A DNA stretch of 64,000 nt from Gemmataceae bacterium (GCA_022616435.1 JAKEET010000079.1:1-64000), one strand, 5' to 3'. Shown: positions 54,181-62,665, counted from the stretch's first letter. Notes: generated from the letters alone by a model not told the origin. A program made the numbers and translations.

Positions 54181-54183
54181 GGA

Positions 54184-54459
54184 CTACTCGCGCCAGCGGT
54201 CGTTGTTGAGAAGCTTGCGTGCCCGCGACTTGAGGATCGTGAGCGTGCGGCCGACACGGCAAAAATGGTCCAACTCGAGTTCCTCCTCGGCGCTGAGAGC
54301 CCCTTCTTTGTTCTTCGCGGAGAGCTCGCGCATGCGCTGTTGATCGTCCGCGGGAAAAGACAAGGCGAGGATTGCTCGGGCGGTCTGCTTGGACATCTTG
54401 CCCCTCGGATGAATGACGCGCTCCCAGATGGCCGCTTCGGTTGTTACGGGCATGGGCAC
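54184..54459 (-). CDS. Small helical partner of the HNH protein
   Basis: 91 residues. VTTEAAIWERVIHPRGKMSK, then TARAILALSFPADDQQRMRE, then EEELELDHFCRVGRTLTILK and SRARKLLNN. No catalytic motif. This sequence type occurs directly before small HNH genes in planctomycetes, with a similar spacing. The role is unknown; DNA-binding or regulatory functions are possible. Upstream (54460-54621) no further gene was seen. Confidence 0.75.
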   Translation of the reverse strand: MPMPVTTEAAIWERVIHPRGKMSKQTARAILALSFPADDQQRMRELSAKNKEGALSAEEELELDHFCRVGRTLTILKSRARKLLNNDRWRE

Positions 54460-54621
54460 ACCGATCCTTCACGGTTTGGGGTTTATCGACGATTCCATCT
54501 TACCGCGGCCTCGCGAGCGAAACAACGGGCTGGCGGATGGCGGGATGGCCGGGGGTGGTACAGCTGCCCCGCGTTCTTCTTTGGGAGTAGAATGTGGCAA
54601 CCGCCCCTCGATCCGCGCCAG

Positions 54622-54636
54622 GGTGACGGGGTGACA
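54622..54636. repeat. Direct repeat flanking the HNH cassette (right)
   Basis: GGTGACGGGGTGACA, identical to 53732-53746, followed by GGTTAACAGGCGTGAGCCTG. It precedes the truncated tryptophanase by 48 bases. Confidence 0.65.
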
Positions 54637-54683
54637 GGTTAACAGGCGTGAGCCTGTCGTGAACGTCATGGAGGTTGGAATGA

Positions 54684-55469
54684 CTGCGCGAGACGCGGGC
54701 GCTATGTCGGCGCCACGGCATCCCGCTCTACCTCGACGCCAGCCGCTTTGCCGAGAACGCCTATCTCATCAAGCTGCGCGAGCCAGGCCAACAAGATCGC
54801 TCGGCGCGGGAGATCGCGCGCGAGATGTTCGACCTGGCCGACGGCGCCACCATCAGCGCCAAGAAGGACGGCCTGGTCAACATCGGCGGCGTGCTCTTGA
54901 TGCGCGACGACCGCCTGGCCGAGCGCGCCGACAACCTGCTGATCCTCACCGAAGGCTTCGTGACCTACGGCGGCCTGGCGGGCCGCGACCTGGAAGCCAT
55001 GGCCCAGGGGTTCACCGAAGTGCTCGACGAGGACTATCTGCGCTACCGCATCGGCAGCGTGCAGTACCTCGGCGACCATTTGCGGGCCGCGGGCGTCCAG
55101 ATCGTCGAGCCGCCGGGCGGGCACGCCATCTATATCGATGCCGCCGCGTTCTGCCCGCACATTCCGCCGGCACAGTTTCCGGGGCAGGCGCTGGTGTGCG
55201 CCCTGTACCGCCATGCCGGCATCCGCGCGGTCGAGATCGGCAGCGTCATGTTCGGCCGGGTCGATCCGGACACCGGCGCGGCGTCGCACCCGCCCATGGA
55301 GCTGGTCCGCCTGGCGATGCCGCGGCGCGTCTACACGCAGAGCCACATCGACTACGTGATTGAAGCAACCGTGGAAGTGTTCGCCGCCCGCGACCGGCTC
55401 CGCGGGTTGCGGATTGTCGAAGCCCCGGCGGCGCTGCGGCATTTCACGGCGAAGTTCGTGGAGGAGTGA
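54684..55469 (+). pseudogene. C-terminal half of a tryptophanase/beta-eliminating lyase
   Basis: From base 54684 the frame reads LRETRALCRRHGIPLYLDAS and continues RFAENAYLIKLREPGQQDRS, the fold I PLP lyase pattern. The PLP lysine is in ISAKKDGLVNIGG. The remaining domain runs to KFVEE before the TGA at 55467-55469. Full tryptophanases are about 460 residues; the first ~200 are absent. A TGA at 54681-54683 directly precedes the homology, and no N-terminal part is found between here and the dioxygenase. So the gene is truncated, apparently at the edge of the HNH cassette. An internal start could express only a fragment that lacks half the active site. Confidence 0.82.
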
Positions 55470-55554
55470 GGGTGGAATGTGACCGCGTCGCCGCGACAAG
55501 TTATACATTACACGGGTCCACGCTGCGCGGACGCTCACGTGAAGGAGATTGACC

Positions 55555-56061
55555 ATGTTGCGCTGGGTGCTTGGCGGAGTGGTGAGTGTGATCGTCGGCG
55601 GCTACTTGCTGAGCCGCTACTTCACCGGCGTGCCGCCGCTGGATCAGCTCGCCACGGTCACGGGAGACGTGGCCAGCGCCGACGTGGAAATCCGGCGTTC
55701 GCGTCGATCGCAATCGCAGTTCCTCTCCGTCCGCATCGACAACAACGCCGCCGCCTTTTACCTGGAGCGGTTCCCCGATTACGAACGCATCGTCGCGACC
55801 ATCAGGCCGGGCGACCGCGTCACGGCCTTGGTGGACGTCGGCCGCAACAACTACATCTGGCAGCTCGACAAGGGCGGCGAGCGGCTCGTCTCCTACGACC
55901 AGGTTGCCGAGGCCCAGCGGTCGAACGATCGCATGAACGCCCTGTTCGGCATCCTGTTCGTGGTGGTGGGCGTGGGGACGATTGGCGTCATGCTTTGGCA
56001 ATGGAAAACGGCCTCGTCCGCCGCTCCGTCGGGCGAATCGACAGCCGATCCTGCGACGTGA
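55555..56061 (+). CDS. Small two-helix membrane protein
   Basis: 168 residues from ATG 55555, preceded by AAGGAG. Helix 1 is WVLGGVVSVIVGGYLLSRYF and helix 2 is LFGILFVVVGVGTIGVMLWQ, at the C-terminal end. Between them lies an exposed beta-rich domain (ADVEIRRSRRSQSQFLSVRI, YERIVATIRPGDRVTALVDV). No family was recognised. The stop is followed by a short lipoprotein-like leader (56131). Confidence 0.65.
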   Translation: MLRWVLGGVVSVIVGGYLLSRYFTGVPPLDQLATVTGDVASADVEIRRSRRSQSQFLSVRIDNNAAAFYLERFPDYERIVATIRPGDRVTALVDVGRNNYIWQLDKGGERLVSYDQVAEAQRSNDRMNALFGILFVVVGVGTIGVMLWQWKTASSAAPSGESTADPAT

Positions 56062-56130
56062 CTGCGAGGGGTGACGTGCAGGCAAACACACGCAGAACCT
56101 TCCGCATTCGTCCACGACGGAGAGTGCATC

Positions 56131-56202
56131 ATGAGAAGCACATGGTGGATGACGGCCGCGGCGTGTGTCGCATGGCTGATCGGCATGATCGCCGGCGGAT
56201 GA
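56131..56202 (+). pseudogene. Isolated signal peptide of a lost lipoprotein
   Basis: ATG 56131 opens 23 codons, MRSTWWMTAAACVAWLIGMI then AGG before TGA. This is a typical lipoprotein signal up to the expected lipobox cysteine, which is replaced by Gly. CGGAGAG lies upstream. Nothing similar continues in any frame, so it is either a remnant or a leader peptide. Confidence 0.4.
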
Positions 56203-56536
56203 GAGTCGCAATCCGGTTCCGCGGACGATGCCAGATTGCCAACATTGCCAACTCGCCAGCGAATGCACGTCGGCGGAACGCCGAACTTTGACGCAACCAA
56301 TTGTCCGCAGACGCGTTGCGGCCGAAAAACGCGAAGTCGGCGCCGACGAGATTTCGATACGTTTCTTGCGTTGGACACCTGGCGCGGCGCCCCACGCGCT
56401 GGTTGCAGCCTCAAGCCCATCCACGGAATACGATCAGCCCGGTTGTCGCGGCGATTGTGAAGGTACGGATGCAACTTGCCAAAGTGCCAAACGTGCCAAA
56501 CGTGCCACCTCGGATTCCTGACCTCGCCCTCGCTCC
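56203..56536. other. 334-base gap with TGCCAA iterations
   Basis: No gene was recognised. CCAGATTGCCAACATTGCCA (56229-56248) and CCAAAGTGCCAAACGTGCCA (56478-56497, followed by another AACGTGCCA) are short tandem iterations of a TGCCAA core. The gap ends at the stop of the DUF1559 fragment. Confidence 0.4.
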
Positions 56537-57097
56537 TCACTCCCCCCGATCCCGTCCCGCCGGTGTCACCAGCGCCCACCAGACCTTGCGGTCCATCCCG
56601 CCAGCCAGCGAGCGGACGCTGCCGTCGGCCATGGCGGCGTTCATGGCGTTGTGGCCGGTGGCCGGCAGGCACGGGTTGCAGCCGCCTTGTGGATTGGGCT
56701 GCACCTGGAAGCCGGGCCGCGTGCCTTTGCCGCCGACCGCGAATGGATCGGTGAGCGGGTGCTTCTTCGGTTCCAAGTCGTAGTGGGCGAAGAACGGAAT
56801 CCGGCAATCGGAATGGAAGTATGCCCAGTAGCAGCCGCCTTCGTAGGCCTTGCCCGGCGTGTAGGTGGGCGGCGTGGCGGCGTCGTCCGGCCCCGAACCC
56901 AGGTTGGCGTACGCCTCCGGCGTGATGAACGCCACGCCGTACTTCTCCGCGAACAGGATGGTGTTGCCGACGCCGTCCGGGAAGGTCCCCGGCAAGACCG
57001 GGCGGCCCTGGGCGTTGCGGCTGGAAAACGGGGACGGGCCCCCTGGCTTCGAGGGGCCTGTCCCCGTTTTCCGCTCCGGAACCACGTTGCCGTTCAT
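56537..57097 (-). pseudogene. DUF1559 C-terminal fragment
   Basis: 186 codons. LPGTFPDGVGNTILFAEKYG, then CDPLEPKK-like YDLEPKKHPLTDPFAVGG, then GFQVQPNPQGGCNPCLPATG and HNAMNAAMADGSVRSLAGGM, ending RKVWWALVTPAG. This is the second half of a DUF1559 protein. The pilin-like N-terminus and the NNLKQIGLA region are missing. The first 25 codons are encoded by a palindromic repeat (57023-57072). The start ATG (57095-57097) is also the end of the tail fragment of another gene family. So it is a fragment stitched onto a rearranged locus. Confidence 0.75.
57023..57072. repeat. REP-type palindrome in the DUF1559 fragment
   Basis: GGAAAACGGGGACGGGCCCC (57023-57042) pairs with GGGGCCTGTCCCCGTTTTCC (57053-57072), one G-T pair and a 10-base loop. 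On the minus strand it codes GTGPSKPGGPSPFSSR. The core GGGGACGGGCCCC is of the REP type. Confidence 0.8.
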
Positions 57098-57201
57098 CAG
57101 TCATGCTCCCATTTCTTTGGATTGCTATTGCGTGTCCACTCAGGCAAAGTGGAGGGGTCCGCTGCTGTTGGCGTTGCGGGACCTTGGTCGTTGCCCGACA
57201 A
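57097..57201 (-). pseudogene. Third copy of the WWWW-protein tail (fragment)
   Basis: 34 codons: LSGNDQGPATP, then TLPEWTRNSNPKKWEHD before a TGA that overlaps the ATG of the DUF1559 fragment. It matches the ends of the tails at 57792 and 59037. Just upstream, LLTLHLRNF resembles the signal peptide of the 178-residue protein (LLALHLSSL), so a deletion has joined two neighbouring genes here. Confidence 0.65.
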
Positions 57202-57258
57202 AGTTGCGCAGGTGCAACGTCAATAACGAAGCACGTATTGCGGTTGCGGTCCACACGA

Positions 57259-57795
57259 TTACCGAGGTTCCTCGACAATGCGAAAGCGAAGCTTTTCAAT
57301 TCGGAGGTAAACTCCGTTGCGTGGCGGCTGATCTTGTACGAAATACCACGTCACGCTCAATGAGTACTCTCCGGGGAGTGACAGATCGAATACTCGCGCT
57401 AGATTCAGGTGAACCACAACTTGCTTTTCCGGTTTTAACAACGGTAGGCTCGCCGACCCGCCATCACGCGCCGCACCGTAGGCCCATTGCCCAAAACGGG
57501 TCAGAGGCACGGCCTTTCCATGTACATCGTGAACGGCTAGGCCGATATCCAAGTAACTCGAGTGGCGATGGACATATCGCATGTCCTCGTTCCGCTGATT
57601 CTTGACGTCAACTTTGACGAACACCTCAGATCCCGCCGATGACGCTTCCGGCATGGCCCCGACCATGACAAGTCGCTCGTGCACAGTCTTCATCTCAACC
57701 ATCTTCGGTAGCTTGACCTTGCCTGGGCCTTCCTGAGAAGAATACATCGTGTTTGCGATCAAGCTGGCAAGCAAACCAGATATTACCGCGTTCAT
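57259..57795 (-). CDS. Secreted 178-residue protein (paralogue 1)
   Basis: 178 residues. A weak signal sequence (MNAVISGLLASLIANTMYSS) precedes a beta-sandwich-like domain: EVFVKVDVKNQRNEDMRYVH, DIGLAVHDVHGKAVPLTRFG, VVVHLNLARVFDLSLPGEYS and YLRIEKLRFRIVEEPR. Another copy of exactly the same length is at 58504. The start overlaps the stop of the preceding WWWW-tail gene by ATGA. The function is unknown; both members are probably exported. Confidence 0.7.
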   Translation of the reverse strand: MNAVISGLLASLIANTMYSSQEGPGKVKLPKMVEMKTVHERLVMVGAMPEASSAGSEVFVKVDVKNQRNEDMRYVHRHSSYLDIGLAVHDVHGKAVPLTRFGQWAYGAARDGGSASLPLLKPEKQVVVHLNLARVFDLSLPGEYSLSVTWYFVQDQPPRNGVYLRIEKLRFRIVEEPR

Positions 57796-58484
57796 TTGTC
57801 AGCCTCCCATGTGGCTCCAGTATCATTGCGTGTCCATTGGGGAAGGTAGGTCGCATCAGTTGCTACCAGAGGGTCCGGTCCCTGGCCGGCTCCGGACAGA
57901 TTCCACTGTCCGTCGGCGAAGGTAGCCATGCCGGTCCACCACCACCAAACGTGCTGTAGTGGCACCCATCTCGAATTAGTGCCGCCTGGCTTAAACATCA
58001 CGTACATGATGTAGCTATTGTCGCATGCCGCTGATGTGAGTGTGGCATCAACTCCTTGAAATGGCGAATCAACAGTGCTCTTTTTTTCCGCCCGCAGCTA
58101 GGGTCCTGTAGCGCAGGTTCACGGTAGTTTGCACGAATTGCCATTTCCCTGGTTGATAACCCTGAGGTACCTTCACGTTAGCGAGGAACTCCATGCCTTC
58201 CTTCTTTGTCACCGCCGGATAGAGACCAAATTTGGTCTTATTCTGCGGATCCAACCATCGAACCGTGTCTTGCCAGGCCTGGTAGTCGATCGTAGGCTTT
58301 TCGACGACAAGCGTCGCCGTGAAGTCTTTCGAGATTCCACCGGCAGTTGCGGTGCACTTGACCGGCTTGTTCCCGGCCTGGGTTTCCAGAGATGGGCGGG
58401 GTGAAGGGGATCGGCACGAAGGGCTTCCACCAACAAGGCGAGCACGAGAGAAACACTGATCGCCAAACGCGAGCGGCACGTCAT
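57792..58484 (-). pseudogene. Secreted WWWW-tail protein with two frameshifts
   Basis: ATG 58482-58484 starts a signal peptide (LAISVSLVLALLVEALRADP). The sense then shifts at ~58400 to the frame with PRPSLETQAGNKPVKCTATA and DFTATLVVEKPTIDYQAWQD. A run of seven A (58081-58087 on the complement) follows in KKEH; skipping one base restores STVDSPFQGVDATLTSAACD. The end is RWVPLQHVWWWWTGMATFAD and LPQWTRNDTGATWEADK. The tail, with four tryptophans in a row, is unusual. It overlaps the 178-residue gene by ATGA, the same layout as in the second copy at 59037-59040. Confidence 0.65.
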
Positions 58485-58503
58485 GGCTCGTCGATCTCCA
58501 AGG

Positions 58504-59040
58504 CTACTCGGGTTCATCGACGATCCGGAATCGCAGCTTTTCAATCCGGAGGTCAACGCCCTCGGTGTCCACTTGTCGCGAGCTCACATACCAACGCACG
58601 GTCAGGGTGTACTCGCCCGGGATGGTGAGGTCGAACACGCGCGCCAGATTCAGGTTCATGATGTGTGATTTTCCCGGCTTCAACCGTGGTGTGGCAGCCG
58701 AGCCTTCGCCACGTCCCGCGCCGTAAACGAATTTCCCAAAGCGAGTAAGTGGTACAGCCTTTCCGGTTGAATCATGAACCGCCAAAACAACGTCTCGGTA
58801 CTTCGGGAAGTAACGGACATAGCCCATGTCTTTCGTCCCTTGGTTGTCGAGCTCCAGTCTCAGAAGGAGGTGCGAGCCAGCGATCGTTTCTGCGCGCATC
58901 GAGGCGATCAGCTCCACTCCTTGTTGCCTAGTCTTGTCCCTGACGACCTTCGGTTCCGTCACACCGCCAGGATCTTGCCCACCAAGACACAAGCTGCTCA
59001 GGTGCAACGCCAATAACAAACCCAGGGGATGCGGGTTCAT
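58504..59040 (-). CDS. Secreted 178-residue protein (paralogue 2)
   Basis: 178 residues from ATG 59038-59040. The signal peptide (GLLLALHLSSLCLGG) is followed by the same beta-rich domain as the 57259 copy: LLLRLELDNQGTKDMGYVRY, DVVLAVHDSTGKAVPLTRFG, NLNLARVFDLTIPGEYTLTV and DLRIEKLRFRIVDEPE. The two paralogues share about half their residues. The open frame continues upstream into the Calx-beta gene (to 59925) without a stop, because of a fusion; the ATGA overlap with the tail fragment points to 59040 as the real start. Confidence 0.75.
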   Translation of the reverse strand: MNPHPLGLLLALHLSSLCLGGQDPGGVTEPKVVRDKTRQQGVELIASMRAETIAGSHLLLRLELDNQGTKDMGYVRYFPKYRDVVLAVHDSTGKAVPLTRFGKFVYGAGRGEGSAATPRLKPGKSHIMNLNLARVFDLTIPGEYTLTVRWYVSSRQVDTEGVDLRIEKLRFRIVDEPE

Positions 59041-59219
59041 TCGTCGTCCTCCCACTTTGGTGCGGTGTTGTTGCGTGTCCATTCGGGCAGATTCGTCGAG
59101 TCGGCTGCCGCAAGATTGACAGGGCCTTGGTCGTTCCCGGACAAGTTCCACATTCCATTGGCGAACGTCGCGGTGCCAGTCCACCACCACCAAACCTGCT
59201 TGAGCGGCACCCATCTTGC
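59037..59219 (-). pseudogene. WWWW-protein tail (fragment fused after Calx-beta gene)
   Basis: 60 codons: ARWVPLKQVWWWWTGTATFA, then LPEWTRNNTAPKWEDDE before TGA. The rest of this protein is missing; the Calx-beta domain gene runs into this place in another frame. It is parallel to the tail at 57792 and to the 57097 fragment. Confidence 0.7.
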
Positions 59220-59925
59220 ATTGCAGAATCGTCACGGTAAACGTCTTGCTCGTCTCGCCAGGCTGACCACCTTGCGCAGGCGCAAACGTCAACGTGCCGC
59301 TGGCGGATTGGTAGTCAGACCCGGCGCTCGCGCCGCTGGGCGGCATCCCGTCCGACGTCGCGTATTGCACCGTGACCGTCTGCGTGGGCTCCTCGCTCAA
59401 CTCCACCGTAATCGTTACTGAGCCGCCGGCCTCGGATTTTGAGTAGGTGTCCGACGAGAATCTCACCGTCGGCATCATCGGGGGCCCGCCGCCCATGTCA
59501 TTGATCGTCACCTCGCACGTGCTGGCGCCGAGCACCGCGCCCTGGCAATTCGTCAACGTGATGGTGAACTTCTCGCCGCCATCGGGCACGCCGTCGTTGG
59601 CGATGGGCACGCTGATCGTTTTCATCTCCATGCTGCCGGCGGGCCAGCTCAGGTCGCCTTCGGTATGGGTATAGTCGGCGGGCGCCGTCGCACTGCCATT
59701 GGCGGTCGCGTAGTGAACCGTCACGGGCTGGTTGGCGGCCGGGGTCAGCATCACGCCGACGTTGACGGCGGCGCCCTCCCCCGCCATGATGCCCGTACTC
59801 ATGATGCTGACGGTCGGCTCGCCCAGCTGGCCCCGAGCCGTGGTCCGGGCCAGCAGGAGCGCCACGCCGACAATCGCGAACGGCAACGCCACTTGAACCA
59901 GTCGCGCGAGGAAGCAGCGGTTCAT
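59220..59925 (-). pseudogene. Secreted Calx-beta domain protein, 3' end lost by fusion
   Basis: ATG 59923-59925 starts a signal peptide (FAIVGVALLLARTTARG). Two Calx-beta repeats follow: VSIMSTGIMAGEGAAVNVGV ... NPDG-like NDGVPDGGEKFTITLTN, and VRFSSDTYSKSEAGGSVTIT ... QPGETSKTFTVTIL. These beta-sandwich modules often bind Ca2+ and occur in adhesion proteins. After KTFTVTIL the frame runs into the WWWW tail region, out of phase, and reads on into the 178-residue gene. The natural third strand set and C-terminal end are missing. It diverges from the ECF sigma factor gene. Confidence 0.7.
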
Positions 59926-60143
59926 GACGTTCGTCCTTGACAAGAGTTGCCCAAAGGCTGAACTTCGGAAGTCTGACACTTCGGAAGCCGCCGACGAACA
60001 TGATACGCTTCATCCTGGCCGGGACGGGGAGGTGCCGTCAAGGAAAATGTCCAGGAAGATTTCAACGAGTCAAAATCCTGCATAAAGTCCGCACCCCGCC
60101 GGGAACTATACCTGCAGAGCAGCGCTATCGGAGATCGCAGGCG

Positions 60144-61646
60144 ATGGGGATCGAGGCGCTCAATCGGATCGTGCGGCATTTGCGCGTCAGCGTGCCGCCG
60201 GGCGGCGCGCGGCCCGGCGACGGGGTCACCGACGGCGAGCTGCTGGAGCGCTACCGCGCACGCCGCGATGAGGCGGCCTTCGAAGCCCTCGTACGCCGCC
60301 ATGGGCCGATGGTGCTCGGCGTGTGCCGGCGCATCTTGCGCAATCACGCCGATGCCGACGACGCTTTTCAGGCCACGTTTCTGGTCCTGGTTCGCAAGGC
60401 CGGCGCCATTCGCCGGAAGGGAATGGTCGGCAACTGGCTGTACGGCGTGGCCCATCATACGGCGCTCAAGGCGAGAGCCATGCATTCCAAGCGGCGGACC
60501 AAGGAACAGGAGGCGGCGGCGCCCAAATCGAACGCGAATGAGGAGGCCTGGCGGCAAGCGCAGCTCGTGGTCGATGACGCCCTCGCCGGCCTGGCCGACA
60601 AGTATCGCGTGCCGATCGTCCTGTGCGACCTGGAAGGACGCACGATCAAGGAGGCGGCCCGGCAGCTTGGTTGGCCGCAAGGAACCGTGGCGTCGCGGCT
60701 GACGCGCGGCCGGGCGATCCTGGCGCGGCGCTTGACGCGCTCGGGCCTGAAGCTGTCGGCGGCGGGGTTGACGCTGCTGTTGGTTCCGGGCACGATGTCG
60801 GCCCAGGTGCCGGCGCCCTTGCTCGTGACCACGTTGAAGGCAGCCGGTTTGTTCGCGGTGGGAAACACGTTGGCGGGCGGCATCGTTTCGGCCTCCGCCT
60901 TGGCCCTTACTCATGGAGTGCTCAACGCCATGTTCATGTCGAAACTCAAGATCGCGGGGGCGACGTTGCTGGTGGCGGCCGTGCTTGGCCTCGGTGTTGG
61001 CGCCAGCGGTCTGGCCGGGCCCCTCCAGCAGTTGGAACCCGCACAGTTGGAACCCGTCGCCCAGGCGCCGGCGCGGACACCGGCCGATGCCACGGCGGCG
61101 GCGCCGCTGGCGGTCGCGCAGGCGGCCGACGTCAAGAGTCCGGCGGCGCTCCTGCGCCGCATCGAGGCGATCGAGCAACGGCTCGACGCCCTGATCAAGG
61201 CGCTGGAAGCGTCCAAGAAGACGACGGCGCCGAAGAAGACGCCCGCGTTGCTCAGCGACGGCGGTCTGAGAACGCCGCCGCCGGGCCCGGTCGGGCCGGG
61301 CGCGTTCGCGCCGGGCTATTCGCCGGCGGCTCCGGGCAGGTACGGGCCGCCGCCCACGCCAGGGGCGGCGCCCGCGCCGGCAGCTCGGGCGAACGTGGAG
61401 GTGAAGATCTTCACGCTCCGCCATCTCGACGCCGCCGAGGTGGCCGCCACGTTGACCAGCCTGCTCAACCCCGACGGCAAGACGCCCGACGGCAAGGCGC
61501 CAGGCGGCAGATCGTTGCGGATCGCGGCCCACAACAGCACGAACAGCGTCCTGGTGCAAGGAACACCGGTGAACCTGGACACCGTCGCCGTGATCATTAG
61601 CCAACTCGACGATCAGCCGGCGGTGCGGCGGAAAGAGAAGAAGTGA
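60144..61646 (+). CDS. ECF sigma factor with C-terminal membrane anchor and secretin-N-like domain
   Basis: 500 residues from ATG 60144 (GGAGA upstream). Region sigma2 at ~44-90 (AFEALVRRHGPMVLGVCRRI, ADADDAFQATFLVLVRKAGA), sigma4 at ~154-197 (RVPIVLCDLEGRTIKEAARQ, GWPQGTVASRLTRGRAILAR). Two hydrophobic segments follow, at ~205-245 and ~268-290 (KIAGATLLVAAVLGLGVGAS). Then comes a coiled segment, a Pro/Gly linker, and at ~405-490 a secretin-N0/NolW-like domain (VKIFTLRHLDAAEVAATLTS, LRIAAHNSTNSVLVQGTPVN). Fused ECF factors of this type are characteristic of Gemmata relatives. A membrane-tethered sigma factor that senses the envelope and is released by proteolysis is a likely model (inference). 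Confidence 0.88.
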   Translation: MGIEALNRIVRHLRVSVPPGGARPGDGVTDGELLERYRARRDEAAFEALVRRHGPMVLGVCRRILRNHADADDAFQATFLVLVRKAGAIRRKGMVGNWLYGVAHHTALKARAMHSKRRTKEQEAAAPKSNANEEAWRQAQLVVDDALAGLADKYRVPIVLCDLEGRTIKEAARQLGWPQGTVASRLTRGRAILARRLTRSGLKLSAAGLTLLLVPGTMSAQVPAPLLVTTLKAAGLFAVGNTLAGGIVSASALALTHGVLNAMFMSKLKIAGATLLVAAVLGLGVGASGLAGPLQQLEPAQLEPVAQAPARTPADATAAAPLAVAQAADVKSPAALLRRIEAIEQRLDALIKALEASKKTTAPKKTPALLSDGGLRTPPPGPVGPGAFAPGYSPAAPGRYGPPPTPGAAPAPAARANVEVKIFTLRHLDAAEVAATLTSLLNPDGKTPDGKAPGGRSLRIAAHNSTNSVLVQGTPVNLDTVAVIISQLDDQPAVRRKEKK

Positions 61647-61679
61647 CCCGGCCGTCCCGTTCAGCGCGTGTCGACAACG

Positions 61680-62447
61680 TCATTTCGCCGCCATGCGGAT
61701 GGCGCCGTCCAGGCGAATCACCGTGCCATTGAGCATTTCATTTTCGATGATGTGCTGCGCCAGGGCCGCGAATTCGTCGGGTCTCCCCAGGCGCGGCGGG
61801 AACGGGATTTGTTGACCGAGCGAGACGCGGACCGGTTCGGGGAGGCCGGCCAGCATCGGCGTGTCGAAGATGCCCGGGGCGATGGCCATCACCCGGATGC
61901 CGTGCCTGGCCAGCTCCCGCGCGGTCGGCAGGGTGAGACTGACCACTCCGCCTTTCGATGCCGCGTACCCCGCCTGCCCGATCTGGCCGTCGAACGCCGC
62001 CACCGACGCGGTGTTGACGATGACGCCGCGCTCGCCTCCCGCGGTCGGCGCGTTGCCGGCCATCGCCGCCGCCGCCAGCCGCAGCACATTGAACGTGCCG
62101 ACCAGATTGACGCCGACGATCTTGGCGAACACGGCCAGCGCGTGCGGCTTGTCCTTGCCGAGGACCTTCTCGCCGTGGACGATGCCGGCACACTGCACGA
62201 CGCCGTGGAGGCCGCCGAACTCCTTGAGCGCGACGGCGACCGCTTGCTCGACGCTGACGTCGTCGGTCACGTCGGTGCGGGCAAAGACGGCGGACCGGCC
62301 GAGCTCTTGCGCCAGGGCTTGGCCCGCCGTGTCGTTGAGGTCGGCGATCACGACGTTGCCGCCCTGAGCGGCGAGACGGCGCACGCAGGCCGCGCCCAAT
62401 CCGGAGCTGCCGCCGGTGACGAGGAAGGTGTGTTGCGGGATGTGCAT
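61680..62447 (-). CDS. Short-chain dehydrogenase (3-hydroxyacyl-CoA dehydrogenase type-2-like)
   Basis: 255 residues. NAD-binding TGGSSGLG (11-18), NAG-like [10 protein letters not shown], the catalytic Ser148 in [10 protein letters not shown], and Tyr161-x3-Lys165 (GYAASKGG). The C-terminal [15 protein letters not shown] and [20 protein letters not shown] are closest to HSD17B10-type enzymes, which oxidise 3-hydroxyacyl-CoA with NAD+. No signal peptide. The ATG at 62445-62447 lies at the conserved N-terminus. Downstream it converges with the sigma factor gene, with a 33-base gap. Confidence 0.88.
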   Translation of the reverse strand: MHIPQHTFLVTGGSSGLGAACVRRLAAQGGNVVIADLNDTAGQALAQELGRSAVFARTDVTDDVSVEQAVAVALKEFGGLHGVVQCAGIVHGEKVLGKDKPHALAVFAKIVGVNLVGTFNVLRLAAAAMAGNAPTAGGERGVIVNTASVAAFDGQIGQAGYAASKGGVVSLTLPTARELARHGIRVMAIAPGIFDTPMLAGLPEPVRVSLGQQIPFPPRLGRPDEFAALAQHIIENEMLNGTVIRLDGAIRMAAK

Positions 62448-62486
62448 GGCGCATTTCCACAGCGTGGGTCGACTGATGCTGAGCGC

Positions 62487-62665
62487 CATGGGTGGGTGGC
62501 ATGCTTTCGCGGCTCCGTCTCTTCGTGAGGATATTCTGGACCAACACCGCGAAAGCATGCAGGTCGCGCCGGGGACAGCATGCTTTCGCCGTGATGGTCC
62601 AGTTGATTCACGTGTGGCGAGGGATCGGCGAAAGCATGGCACCCATGACCCCCATGACACCCGAT
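62487..62665. repeat. Two tandem hairpins with GCATGCTTTCGC arms
   Basis: Hairpin 1: GCATGCTTTCGCGG (62499-62512) with CCGCGAAAGCATGC (62547-62560). Hairpin 2: CATGCTTTCGCCG (62579-62591) with CGGCGAAAGCATG (62636-62648). Outer parts (CCATGGGTGGGTGG left, GGCACCCATGACCCCC right) also pair loosely, so the unit is a nested structure. It fills the 350-base gap between the dehydrogenase and the gene at 62800; no gene was seen in it. Confidence 0.75.

Noticed and set aside
58504-59979. A single 491-codon gene joining Calx-beta repeats to the 178-residue protein
   Set aside because: The join passes out of frame through a WWWW tail whose correct frame is different, and the 178-residue protein has its own signal peptide and an ATGA-coupled start like its paralogue.
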